Part shown: positions 7,669-15,003 of the stretch, in pieces
Layout of the letters: every line of letters begins with the position of its first letter
Numbering within the stretch: the first letter of the stretch is position 1
Origin: Bacilli bacterium
GTDB taxonomy: Bacteria; Bacillota_I; Bacilli_A; ML615J-28; CAG-313
Length of the DNA: 40,763 bases
Assembly: GCA_017501465.1 (NCBI GenBank)
Contig: JAFVWY010000014.1
Location: forward strand, 1-40,763
Direction: 5' to 3'
Position numbers and translations under genes: made by a program
The notes under the pieces: generated by a model
Told to the model about the DNA's origin: nothing
Databases searched by the model: none
Seen by the model: only the letters and a program-made list of their open reading frames with translations

Positions 7669-9042
7669 CTATCCCACAATTAGATTAACTTCAACGATTT
7701 CATTTGGATTATTTCTCTTTGTTAAGAACTTAACAGCCTTAGCTTCAAATAATGCACAAGTCAATACGTCTTCATCACTTCTAATTAAATCTTTATATTT
7801 TTCTTTAAATTCTTCGAATTGAGGATTAATCTTATCAGCTGGACGATATGTAATAACTTCATCATCACCAATAATTTTCTTTTTAACTTCTTCATTAACA
7901 GGAGCTGGTGATTTACCATAGAAACCATGTAAATATTCTTTAATTTCTTTTGGAACCATTTTATATCTTTCACCTGTTAATACATTCATAACGGCTTGAG
8001 TTCCAACCATTTGAGATAATGGAGTAACAAGTGGAGGATACCCCATATCTTTTCTAACTTTTGGTACTTCGTTTAATACAGCTTCATATTTATCCATTGC
8101 ACCTTGATCTTTTAATTGATTCATTAAGTTAGATAACATTCCGCCTGGAACTTGATATTTTAATATATTTGGATTATAACTTAAAGCTTTTGGATTTAAT
8201 AATCCATTACTTAAATATTTATCTTTAATTTTAGTTAATTTTTCAGCAGCTCTATTTAAAGCTTTTACATCTAGTCCTGGATCATATTCAGTACCTTCTA
8301 AAGAGTATTGGAATGCTTCAGTTGAAGGTTGACTTGTTCCACCAGATAAAGGAGATAAGGCAGTATCAATAATATCGATACCAGCTTCAATTGCTTTTCT
8401 GTAAGTCATTTCCATAATACCGCCAGTACAGTGACCGTGTAATTCAATAGGAAGCTTAACAGCAGCTTTTAGTCTTGATACTAATTCATAAGCATCTTTT
8501 GGTAATAAAACACCAGCCATATCTTTAATACAAATTGAGTCAGCACCCATTTGTTCAATTTCTTTAGCAAGATTAACATAGTAATCAACAGTATGAATTG
8601 GAGATGTTGTATAAGATAAAGCGATTTGACATTCGCCACCGTGTCTCTTAGTAGATTCAACGGCTTGTCTTAAATTTCTTACATCATTTAACGCATCAAA
8701 AATACGAATTACATCAATACCATTTTTTAAAGATAATTCAACAAATTTATCTACAACATCATCAGCATAGTGACGATATCCTAAAATATTTTGTCCTCTA
8801 AATAACATTTGTAATTTAGTGTTTTTACATTTTGATTTTATAAGTCTTAATCTTTCCCATGGATCTTCATTTAAGAAACTAATACATGAATCAAAAGTTG
8901 CACCACCCCAAACTTCTAATGCATAATAACCAGCATTATCAAGTTCTTCTACAACTGATAAAATTTCTTCAGTTGTCATTCTAGTTGCAAATAAAGATTG
9001 ATGTCCATCTCTTAAAGATGTTTCAACAATTTTTACACCCAT
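7669..9042 (-). CDS. oadA: Oxaloacetate decarboxylase alpha subunit (carboxyltransferase), without biotin domain
   Basis: Transfers the carboxyl group of oxaloacetate to biotin. The N-terminal TIM barrel (about residues 2-265) has TSLRDGHQSLFATRM, a MLFRGQN motif, KDMAG with the Lys expected to be carbamylated at the metal site, LHGHCTGG with the two metal-ligand histidines, and GTSQPSTEA. The conserved carboxylase domain follows to about residue 455. At 457 residues it is about 130 shorter than fused forms and stops before the biotinyl domain, which is a separate gene two positions downstream. The ATG at 9042 has an AAAGGAGG site. Pyruvate carboxylase subunit B is closely related, but the adjacent beta and gamma subunits support a decarboxylase. 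Confidence 0.93.
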   Translation of the reverse strand: MGVKIVETSLRDGHQSLFATRMTTEEILSVVEELDNAGYYALEVWGGATFDSCISFLNEDPWERLRLIKSKCKNTKLQMLFRGQNILGYRHYADDVVDKFVELSLKNGIDVIRIFDALNDVRNLRQAVESTKRHGGECQIALSYTTSPIHTVDYYVNLAKEIEQMGADSICIKDMAGVLLPKDAYELVSRLKAAVKLPIELHGHCTGGIMEMTYRKAIEAGIDIIDTALSPLSGGTSQPSTEAFQYSLEGTEYDPGLDVKALNRAAEKLTKIKDKYLSNGLLNPKALSYNPNILKYQVPGGMLSNLMNQLKDQGAMDKYEAVLNEVPKVRKDMGYPPLVTPLSQMVGTQAVMNVLTGERYKMVPKEIKEYLHGFYGKSPAPVNEEVKKKIIGDDEVITYRPADKINPQFEEFKEKYKDLIRSDEDVLTCALFEAKAVKFLTKRNNPNEIVEVNLIVG

Positions 9043-9092
9043 TTTATTTTCCTCCTTTTATTAGCTATTTAAAAAATCCAAAATTACAACTT

Positions 9093-9121
9093 ATTTTATC
9101 ACACTTAGAATTTTTTTTCAA
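9093..9121 (-). promoter_or_regulatory. Promoter of the oxaloacetate decarboxylase operon
   Basis: Minus strand: -35 TTGAAA (9116-9121), 17-base spacer, -10 TAAAAT (9093-9098) preceded by GTGA. It lies about 50 bases before the oadA start. Confidence 0.78.
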
Positions 9122-9144
9122 GAAAATTAGAAGATAAATTAAAA

Positions 9145-9167
9145 AGAGCCGTTTTTATAACGACTCT
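9145..9167 (-). terminator. Terminator of the ABC exporter operon, overlapping its stop codon
   Basis: The arms 9145-9153 and 9159-9167 pair over 9 positions, one a G-U wobble, followed on the minus strand by a T run. The stop codon of the exporter gene (9155-9157) lies in the loop. Confidence 0.8.
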
Positions 9168-10969
9168 TGATTTTCATTAAAGTGAATATTTTTTTCATAT
9201 TGGATCTTATACAATTTATAGTATTGACCTTTTGTTTGAAGTAATTCATGATGTGATCCGCTTTCAATAATTTCACCTTTAGATAAAACTATAATTTTAT
9301 CAGCATGTTGAATTGTAGATAATCTATGAGCAACCATAAGCATAGTACCAATATTCATCATTTTTTCAAGTGAAGCTTGAATTAACACTTCAGTTTCAGT
9401 ATCAATGTTTGCAGTAGCTTCATCAAGAATTATTACTTTTGGATCATGTACTAAAGTTCTAGCAAACGATAATAATTGTCTTTGACCACTCGAGAAGTTA
9501 TTACCACGTTCTCTTACAATTTCATTATATCCGTTTTCTAATTTTTGAATAAATTGATTTGCTCCAACATATTCACAAGCTTGATAAACTTGAGCATCAG
9601 TAATTGATTCTTCGTGCATTTTAATGTTATCCATGATATTTCCACTAAATAAGAATACATCCTGTAACATTTGACCAAACTTACTTCTTAATGAATCAAG
9701 TTTAATACGTTTAATGTCAATACCATCAATTAAAATTTGCCCTTTTTGAATATCATAATTTCTTACGATTAATTGTAAGATGGTTGTTTTTCCGCTACCT
9801 GTTGCTCCAACAAAAGCAACAACCTCACCAGGGTTAACATGGAAAGATACATCTTTTAATACCCAATTATCTTCTTCATAAGCAAACCAAACATTTTTAA
9901 ATTCAATCTCACCTTTAATTTCTTCTAGTTCAATTACATCATCTTCGTCATAAATAGTACTAGGTGTATCTAAAATTTCAAATATTCTTTCACTAGAAGC
10001 TAAAGCAGATTGTAAAGTATTTAATTGTTCTGCTAATTCTTGGATTGGTCCAAAAAATTTATCAATAAATAAATAGAACGCTAATAGTGTTCCAATACCA
10101 GTTAAATCTCCAGTATTTATAGCAAGTTCTAAAGCACTCTTGCCTCCAAACCAAAATACAATAAACAATGTTGCTGCATAACAAACATACATAAATGGAC
10201 GATAAATTGCCATTAACAAAATTTGATGACTATAACTTTTCTTTAATTTATTGTTACGTTCTTTAAATTCACGATATTGTTTTTCTTCAGCATTAAACGC
10301 TTGAGTAATTTTCATACCTGATAAATTTTCAGATAAACTGGCATTTAAGTGTGATAAGTTATGTCTAACCTTACGATATGCTTTTCTTGCAAAAATATCA
10401 AAGAAGAATGTTGCAAACAAAATAACTGGCATAATAATTAACATATATGAAGCTAGTCCCACATCACATGCAAACATAAAGATAATAACGCCAATAATTG
10501 TAACTACACTTCTTACAAGATTTACAATAACATCTGTAAATAGCATATTTAAAGTAGCAGTATCATTTGTAACCCTTGTAACTAATTTACCAATTGGAAT
10601 TTGATTGATTTGTTCTATTGAAGAATATTCAATATGTCTAAATACTTCATTTCGAACATTATAAACAATTCCTTGCCCTGCACGTTGTAATATCATTGCC
10701 TCAATAAATTGAATAATTGCTGTTACAATAAACACAATTACCATTAAACCAGTACATGCTAAAATTTTTCCAAGATCAACTGTATTATTAGTCATTTCAG
10801 CAGTAGCTTCTTTATAAAGTAATGGTGTAGTTAATTCTAAACCAACCGCTGCTAAGATTAAAACCAAGGCTAAAATAAAGTGTTTAATAAAAGGTTTTAA
10901 AAACACAAAAAGCTTTTTAAATAATTCACGATTGGACATTGTTCTTTCGTTATCTAATTGTTTACCCAT
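9155..10969 (-). CDS. ABC exporter half-transporter with catalytic Glu (heterodimer partner 2)
   Basis: A 604-residue type IV ABC exporter subunit: six predicted membrane helices in about residues 25-330, then a nucleotide-binding domain. Walker A GATGSGKTT is at about 388-396, the signature is FSSGQRQ near 491 (consensus LSGGQ), and Walker B is VIILDEATANID near 512 with the catalytic Glu present, followed by the H-loop AHRLST. The degenerate signature belongs with the partner's degenerate ATP site, as in asymmetric pairs such as TM287/288 and BmrCD. The start codon overlaps the partner's stop by one base (TAATG), with a GGAGGTG site, so the two are translated together. It probably exports drugs, lipids or peptides; no substrate can be read from the sequence. 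Confidence 0.93.
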   Translation of the reverse strand: MGKQLDNERTMSNRELFKKLFVFLKPFIKHFILALVLILAAVGLELTTPLLYKEATAEMTNNTVDLGKILACTGLMVIVFIVTAIIQFIEAMILQRAGQGIVYNVRNEVFRHIEYSSIEQINQIPIGKLVTRVTNDTATLNMLFTDVIVNLVRSVVTIIGVIIFMFACDVGLASYMLIIMPVILFATFFFDIFARKAYRKVRHNLSHLNASLSENLSGMKITQAFNAEEKQYREFKERNNKLKKSYSHQILLMAIYRPFMYVCYAATLFIVFWFGGKSALELAINTGDLTGIGTLLAFYLFIDKFFGPIQELAEQLNTLQSALASSERIFEILDTPSTIYDEDDVIELEEIKGEIEFKNVWFAYEEDNWVLKDVSFHVNPGEVVAFVGATGSGKTTILQLIVRNYDIQKGQILIDGIDIKRIKLDSLRSKFGQMLQDVFLFSGNIMDNIKMHEESITDAQVYQACEYVGANQFIQKLENGYNEIVRERGNNFSSGQRQLLSFARTLVHDPKVIILDEATANIDTETEVLIQASLEKMMNIGTMLMVAHRLSTIQHADKIIVLSKGEIIESGSHHELLQTKGQYYKLYKIQYEKNIHFNENQESL

Positions 10970-12741
10970 TATTGTACACCTCCTTCTTCATCATCAAGTT
11001 GTTGAAGAAGTACCATGTCTTGGTAAATCTTTGATGTGGCAAGCAATTCATTGTGCGATCCTTGAGCAACTATCTTACCTTCTTCTAAAACAATAATTAA
11101 GTCTAAATCTTTGACAGTAGAAATTCTATGAGCCACAACTAATGTAGTTTTGCCTGCTCTTTTTTCTTTTAAATAACCAATAATTTTTTCTTCTGTTTCT
11201 GTATCAACAGCTGATACTGAATCATCCATTACCAAAATCGGTGGATTTTTAATCATTGCACGAGCAATCGAAATTCTTTGTCGTTGTCCACCTGATAATG
11301 TAACACCTCTTTCACCAAGAATAGTATCATACTTAGCTGGGAAGTCTTCAATATTATCAGCAACCGCTGCGTATTCAGCATACTCTTTTGCGATATCTAA
11401 ATTATTTTCTTCTAAACCAAAACATATATTATCTTCAATAGTTTTACTAAATAAAAAGTTATCTTGTGGAACATAACCAATAGATTCTCTAAGATTATGT
11501 AAATCTATATCCATCAAATCAACTCCATCGATTAAAATTTGATTTCTATCGATATTGTATAAATGTAATAATAAATCAACCATTGTTGTCTTACCACAAC
11601 CAGTTCGGCCTAAAATTCCTACTAAAGTACCTTTTGGAATTTCTAAATTTATATTTTCCAAGACATTAATATCTCTACCTGGATATTTAAAAGTTAAATT
11701 GTTAAACTTAATAGATCCTTCGATATTAACATCAACCGGATTGTCAACTTTTATCTCAACTTCATAATCTAACATTTCATCGACACGTTTTAAACTTGCT
11801 TTCCCTTGACTTCTTAAATTAACAAGTTGAGCAATCGCCATCATTGGCCAAATAATAGTTTCAAAATATAAAATAAATTCAATAACTTTATCAGCATGGA
11901 ATACATCAGGACTTGTTGATCTAAAGTAACCTGATAGTGCTACTATTAATACAAATATTAAGTTAATCAATAAGTTCATAGACATCCAAAGAATCATGGA
12001 AAATCTAACATGATCCAAATTCTTATCATGATTCTTTTTATTGATTTTTTTAAATCTCAATAATTCCTTAGTTTCTTTAACAAATGCTTTTACAACAGTA
12101 ATACCTGAAAAATTTTCTTGCGTAAAATCACTTAATTCTGAATAAGCTTCTTGTCTTGCTTTGAACTTTGCTCGAAGAATTTTTCCTATAAAGAAACTTA
12201 ATACCGCAATTAAGCTAAGAGGTATAACTGCAAAAAATGCAAGTTTGTTATGAACCTTATACATTTTATAGAATGAATATATTCCTAAAAATAATGAATC
12301 AACTAAAGTTAAAATACCATTACTAAATGTAGCCTTTATAGCTTGTAAATCATTAGTATATAAAGCCATGTCTTCACCAACTTTATGAGTATGATAATAC
12401 TCTCTAGATAATTTACAGCTATGTAAAAACATCTCATCTCTTAAATCACTTTCAACTTTGACACCAAGGTTAAAGATTGTTATACGCCATAAAAATCTGC
12501 CGCAAAACATTATGCCCGCAATAATAGGTAATCTTAATACTAGGTCTTTTAATACTTCTATTGTTAAGTAATCAGCTTCCACTTTATCATTTGTATATCT
12601 ATTTAAGCCTCTAACAATATTACCGACTATATTTGGAATTTCTAATTGTACTACATCTACTAGAATTAACATAGCAATACCAATAACAATTAGATACCAA
12701 TACTTCAAGTAAAATTTATTTATGTGCTTTCCAAATATCAC
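10969..12741 (-). CDS. ABC exporter half-transporter with degenerate Walker B (heterodimer partner 1)
   Basis: A 590-residue half-transporter: membrane domain at about residues 15-320 and a nucleotide-binding domain with Walker A GRTGCGKTT at 378-386, an intact signature LSGGQRQRISIARAM near 480, and Walker B ILVMDDSVSAVD near 503. Asp replaces the catalytic Glu after Walker B, the classic mark of the non-hydrolytic site in heterodimeric exporters. The intact signature would complete the active site of the 604-residue partner encoded downstream. The start is GTG at 12741, supported by an AAGGTGAT site 4 bases upstream. An extended -10 promoter lies just before it. Confidence 0.93.
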   Translation of the reverse strand: MIFGKHINKFYLKYWYLIVIGIAMLILVDVVQLEIPNIVGNIVRGLNRYTNDKVEADYLTIEVLKDLVLRLPIIAGIMFCGRFLWRITIFNLGVKVESDLRDEMFLHSCKLSREYYHTHKVGEDMALYTNDLQAIKATFSNGILTLVDSLFLGIYSFYKMYKVHNKLAFFAVIPLSLIAVLSFFIGKILRAKFKARQEAYSELSDFTQENFSGITVVKAFVKETKELLRFKKINKKNHDKNLDHVRFSMILWMSMNLLINLIFVLIVALSGYFRSTSPDVFHADKVIEFILYFETIIWPMMAIAQLVNLRSQGKASLKRVDEMLDYEVEIKVDNPVDVNIEGSIKFNNLTFKYPGRDINVLENINLEIPKGTLVGILGRTGCGKTTMVDLLLHLYNIDRNQILIDGVDLMDIDLHNLRESIGYVPQDNFLFSKTIEDNICFGLEENNLDIAKEYAEYAAVADNIEDFPAKYDTILGERGVTLSGGQRQRISIARAMIKNPPILVMDDSVSAVDTETEEKIIGYLKEKRAGKTTLVVAHRISTVKDLDLIIVLEEGKIVAQGSHNELLATSKIYQDMVLLQQLDDEEGGVQ

Positions 12742-12763
12742 GTTATCACCTTCTTTTCTATAA

Positions 12764-12772
12764 ATTATATCA
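12764..12772 (-). promoter_or_regulatory. Extended -10 promoter of the ABC exporter operon
   Basis: Minus strand TGATATAAT, a TATAAT with upstream TG, 22 bases before the GTG start. No good -35 hexamer is visible. Confidence 0.6.
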
Positions 12773-12813
12773 CACTTTTAATTATGTAGTATTTATATGA
12801 TAAAACTTTTTAT

Positions 12814-12842
12814 TTGACAAAGTCAATAAAATCCTTTAGAAT
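12814..12842 (+). promoter_or_regulatory. Promoter of queT
   Basis: TTGACA (12814-12819), 17-base spacer, TAGAAT (12837-12842), close to consensus. The predicted start of transcription is about 12849, the first base of the riboswitch stem. Confidence 0.85.
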
Positions 12843-12848
12843 TAGAAT

Positions 12849-12894
12849 AATAGATGTTCCTGATAACCATCTATTAAAATAATAAAACAAGGAG
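12849..12894 (+). promoter_or_regulatory. preQ1-I type riboswitch overlapping the queT ribosome site
   Basis: An 8-base-pair P1 stem (12849-12856 with 12868-12875) closes an 11-base loop, TTCCTGATAAC. An A-rich tail follows, ending in AAAACAAGGAG. CCU of the loop can pair with AGG of the tail (CCTG with CAAGG allowing a bulge) to form the H-type pseudoknot typical of preQ1-I aptamers. The loop end (ATAAC) and the tail (AAAACAAGG) closely resemble the Thermoanaerobacter tengcongensis aptamer as I recall it. The tail includes the ribosome site of queT, so ligand binding should hide it and lower QueT synthesis when preQ1 is plentiful. Confidence 0.8.
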
Positions 12895-12899
12895 TTACA

Positions 12900-13388
12900 A
12901 TGAAATCAAACGAATTAACAAAACGCATTTCTTATAATGCGATTATTTGTGCTTTATATGTCGCACTAGTTTTTATTTTCAATTTTATGTCATATGAATC
13001 TATTCAAGTTAGAATAGCAGAAGTATTAATATTCATAGTTTTAATTAATAAAAAATATACTATTGGTATTACTATAGGATGTTTTATTGCTAACCTAATT
13101 GGTCCTTATGGATTAGTAGATGCATTAATAGGATCTTTTGCTACATATTTAAGTTGTGTGATGCTATCAAAAACTAAAATCCCATGGGCTGGTATTTTTA
13201 TTCTACCAATTTGTAATATCTTAGTAGGTTTGGAGATATCATACTTTGCAGGAGCAACATATGAAGCAAGCCTAATCATAATTTCTTTTGTAATGTTAGG
13301 TGAAATCATTACAGGTATCTTAGGTACATTAATTTATAAAGCAATTATTAAGAAACAAAACATCATTGATTTAGTTAATAGAATATAA
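12900..13388 (+). CDS. queT: Queuosine precursor transporter QueT (ECF S component)
   Basis: A 162-residue hydrophobic protein with five or six predicted helices. The stretches IQVRIAEVLIF and GCFIANLIGPYGLVDALIGS match the QueT family (formerly DUF988), substrate-binding subunits of energy-coupling factor transporters that import preQ1 or a related precursor. The shared ECF ATPases and T component are not in the window. The ATG follows an AAGGAG site that forms part of the preQ1 riboswitch, and this regulatory link strongly supports the substrate. Queuosine would modify GUN-anticodon tRNAs, such as the tRNA-Asp(GTC) at 39666. Confidence 0.9.
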   Translation: MKSNELTKRISYNAIICALYVALVFIFNFMSYESIQVRIAEVLIFIVLINKKYTIGITIGCFIANLIGPYGLVDALIGSFATYLSCVMLSKTKIPWAGIFILPICNILVGLEISYFAGATYEASLIIISFVMLGEIITGILGTLIYKAIIKKQNIIDLVNRI

Positions 13389-13416
13389 ACATATAGGTAA
13401 CTATATGTTTTTTATT
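13389..13416 (+). terminator. Terminator of queT
   Basis: An 8-base stem (13389-13396 with 13401-13408), GTAA loop and a T-rich tail, starting directly after the queT stop codon. Confidence 0.85.
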
Positions 13417-13423
13417 TTTAAAT

Positions 13424-13451
13424 AAAAAAAAGATATTTCACAAGAAATATC
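13424..13451 (-). terminator. Terminator of the tRNA-Gly gene
   Basis: Minus strand hairpin with arms 13444-13451 and 13432-13439, a 4-base loop, and eight T residues after it. It lies 13 bases beyond the tRNA 3' end. Confidence 0.85.
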
Positions 13452-13463
13452 CATTAAACTCTA

Positions 13464-13538
13464 TGGAGCGGATAATCGGGATCGAACCGACATCTTCGCC
13501 ATGGCAAGGCGACATAATAGCCATTATACGATATCCGC
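13464..13538 (-). tRNA. tRNA-Gly(GCC)
   Basis: Acceptor arms GCGGATA/TATCCGC, anticodon arm TCGCC-TTGCCAT-GGCGA with anticodon GCC, T loop TTCGATC, discriminator T and an encoded CCA. A single-gene unit with its own promoter and terminator. Confidence 0.96.
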
Positions 13539-13568
13539 GTTTCATTGCAACATTCATTTTGCATAACT

Positions 13569-13597
13569 ATTATATCAAAATAGAAAACAATAGTCAA
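13569..13597 (-). promoter_or_regulatory. Promoter of tRNA-Gly
   Basis: Minus strand: TTGACT (13592-13597), 17-base spacer, TATAAT (13569-13574), about 30 bases before the tRNA 5' end. Confidence 0.85.
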
Positions 13598-13618
13598 GTA
13601 ATTAGTACTTAAAAAAAG

Positions 13619-13650
13619 AAAAAAGATTAAATTTGTTTTAATCTTTTTTT
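13619..13650 (-). terminator. Terminator of the small membrane protein gene
   Basis: A 13-base A/T-rich hairpin (13619-13631 with 13637-13649) with T runs on either strand. It serves the gene ending at 13667 and could work in both directions. Confidence 0.7.
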
Positions 13651-13666
13651 TATTTATTCAGCAGAT

Positions 13667-14095
13667 TTATCTTTCTGTATGAGGACGATTAAAGTAATGG
13701 TGTCTTTCTTCATTATCAAGATGAGGATATATTAAGGCCATCATCCCACTAATTAAAGTAAATAAAGTTCCAATACCACCTAATAATAAATAAGGAACAG
13801 CATTCACTTTACCTATTAAAACTCCCACTACAAAATATTCAGCAACCGCAAAAAGCATTAATACTCCAGCTACTTTAGAATTTTGTAATACTATTGATGA
13901 TCCAATTAAACCTATAACAGGACCAGCAATTGCCATTATTGCAATCAATAACCACATTCTTCCAAAATCAACAATTTCAAACCCTGGAACTTTTCCACCC
14001 GTTGCTAAAAAAGCAATTATAAATCCAATAATAACTGAATAAATTGATCCAATAATTCCTAAAATCATTGGCCATCTTAACTTATAAGATTCCAT
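13667..14095 (-). CDS. Small four-helix membrane protein, DUF4064-like
   Basis: A 142-residue protein with four predicted membrane helices (about residues 8-30, 46-68, 75-95 and 100-124) and a charged His-rich tail (EERHHYFNRPHTER). The WPMILGIIGSIYSVIIGF opening and the Gly-rich helices resemble Firmicutes DUF4064 proteins, whose function is unknown. This family link is from memory of the pattern and only moderate. The ATG at 14095 has an AGGAGG site 5 bases upstream. It stands alone between the tRNA-Gly promoter and the rpsD terminator. Confidence 0.75.
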   Translation of the reverse strand: MESYKLRWPMILGIIGSIYSVIIGFIIAFLATGGKVPGFEIVDFGRMWLLIAIMAIAGPVIGLIGSSIVLQNSKVAGVLMLFAVAEYFVVGVLIGKVNAVPYLLLGGIGTLFTLISGMMALIYPHLDNEERHHYFNRPHTER

Positions 14096-14162
14096 ATAAC
14101 CTCCTATATAAGTCCACTAATATTATGGTTTTATATATTTATTATATGTATTACATTTTATG

Positions 14163-14195
14163 GTAAAAAAATAGTCTACATAACTGTAGACTATT
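14163..14195 (-). terminator. Terminator of rpsD
   Basis: Minus strand hairpin with an 11-base perfect stem (14185-14195 with 14170-14180) and 4-base loop, then a T run, 7 bases after the rpsD stop. Confidence 0.9.
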
Positions 14196-14202
14196 TAATT
14201 TC

Positions 14203-14802
14203 TTATTTGTTATAGAATTCAACGATAAGATTTTCACGAATGTCAGGTAAAACTTCACTTCTTTCAGGAAGACGTACATAAGTACCTGTCATTGTATTTT
14301 CATCATAGCTAACAAAAGCTACTCTTGAAACTGTTGCTTCTAAAGCATCTTTAACAATTTGTAAACCTTTTGAAGCTTGTTTTAAACTGATAGTTTGACC
14401 AGGTTTAACAGTAATTGATGGGATATCTGCTTTTTTACCATCTAATACGATATGACCATGATTAACTAATTGTCTAGCTTGTCTTCTAGTAGCAGCAAAA
14501 CCTAAGCGATATACAAGGTTGTCTAATCTTGATTCTAATAAGAATAAGAAGTTGTCACCTTGTTTACCAGGTAATTTAGCAGCTCTTTCAAATAAGTTTC
14601 TAAATTGTTTTTCATTAACGCCATAATAGAAACGAACTTTTTGTTTTTCTTGTAATTGTAATCCGTATTCAGATAATTTACCTCTTTTTTGGCCATGTTG
14701 ACCAGGGGCATAAGGGCGTTTTTGTAATTCTTTACCAGTTTCTAAAATAGAAAATTTTAATCTTCTTGATTGTTTCCAAGATGGTCCAGTATAACGTGCC
14801 AT
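14203..14802 (-). CDS. rpsD: Small ribosomal subunit protein uS4
   Basis: A 199-residue S4 protein, full length for the family. It starts [15 protein letters not shown] and has [17 protein letters not shown], the S4 RNA-binding domain at about residues 90-155 ([26 protein letters not shown]), and ends [11 protein letters not shown]4 starts assembly of the 30S body and in Bacillus also represses its own mRNA by binding a leader. The gene is monocistronic, with its own promoter, a long structured leader and a terminator, as in Bacillus. The ATG at 14802 has an AAAGGAG site. There is no CxxC zinc pair at the N terminus, so this is the zinc-free form. Confidence 0.98.
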   Translation of the reverse strand: MARYTGPSWKQSRRLKFSILETGKELQKRPYAPGQHGQKRGKLSEYGLQLQEKQKVRFYYGVNEKQFRNLFERAAKLPGKQGDNFLFLLESRLDNLVYRLGFAATRRQARQLVNHGHIVLDGKKADIPSITVKPGQTISLKQASKGLQIVKDALEATVSRVAFVSYDENTMTGTYVRLPERSEVLPDIRENLIVEFYNK

Positions 14803-14865
14803 GTTTTTTTCTCCTTTATTTTTTAAAATTTATAGTGGATAAAAAATTCAATTCTGTAATAGGAA

Positions 14866-14953
14866 AGATTATCTTATTGGTTTCACCTAAGCAGCGAGGC
14901 TACTAACATCACTAAAGTGATAATCTAGGATCTATTATTCACTGACTGCTGCT
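14866..14953 (-). promoter_or_regulatory. Structured rpsD leader with pseudoknot-type pairing, candidate S4 autoregulatory element
   Basis: The transcript starting near 14964 has a leader of about 160 bases. In minus-strand order, AGCAGC (14953-14948) can pair with GCTGCT (14895-14890), and AGATTATC (14926-14919) with GATAATCT (14873-14866). The two pairings interleave (A-B-A'-B'), giving a pseudoknot. A local hairpin, ATCACT-TT-AGTGAT (14921-14908), competes with the second one. Bacillus rpsD is known to be repressed by S4 binding its leader, and this is the likely equivalent. No T-box or ligand-riboswitch motif is visible. Confidence 0.65.
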
Positions 14954-14970
14954 TTTATCGCACCTTTAGT

Positions 14971-14999
14971 ATTATACTACTTTTTTATTAAAAAGTCAA
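14971..14999 (-). promoter_or_regulatory. Promoter of rpsD
   Basis: Minus strand: TTGACT (14994-14999), 17-base spacer, TATAAT (14971-14976). It begins 5 bases after the ylmH stop codon. Confidence 0.88.
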
Positions 15000-15003
15000 G
15001 CAT

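Noticed and set aside
7102-7683. Plus-strand open frame of 193 codons across the biotin carrier and oadG
   Set aside because: Its Ser/Asn-rich, Phe-rich composition is that of an AT-rich antisense frame, and it crosses two well-supported minus-strand genes and their ribosome sites.
12741-12900. Bidirectional operator between the ABC exporter and queT
   Set aside because: No palindrome or repeat beyond the riboswitch stem and two promoters was found.
14803-14964. T-box or ligand riboswitch upstream of rpsD
   Set aside because: No T-box core sequence, no specifier loop and no recognised aptamer; the gene is a ribosomal protein, so an S4-binding leader fits better.
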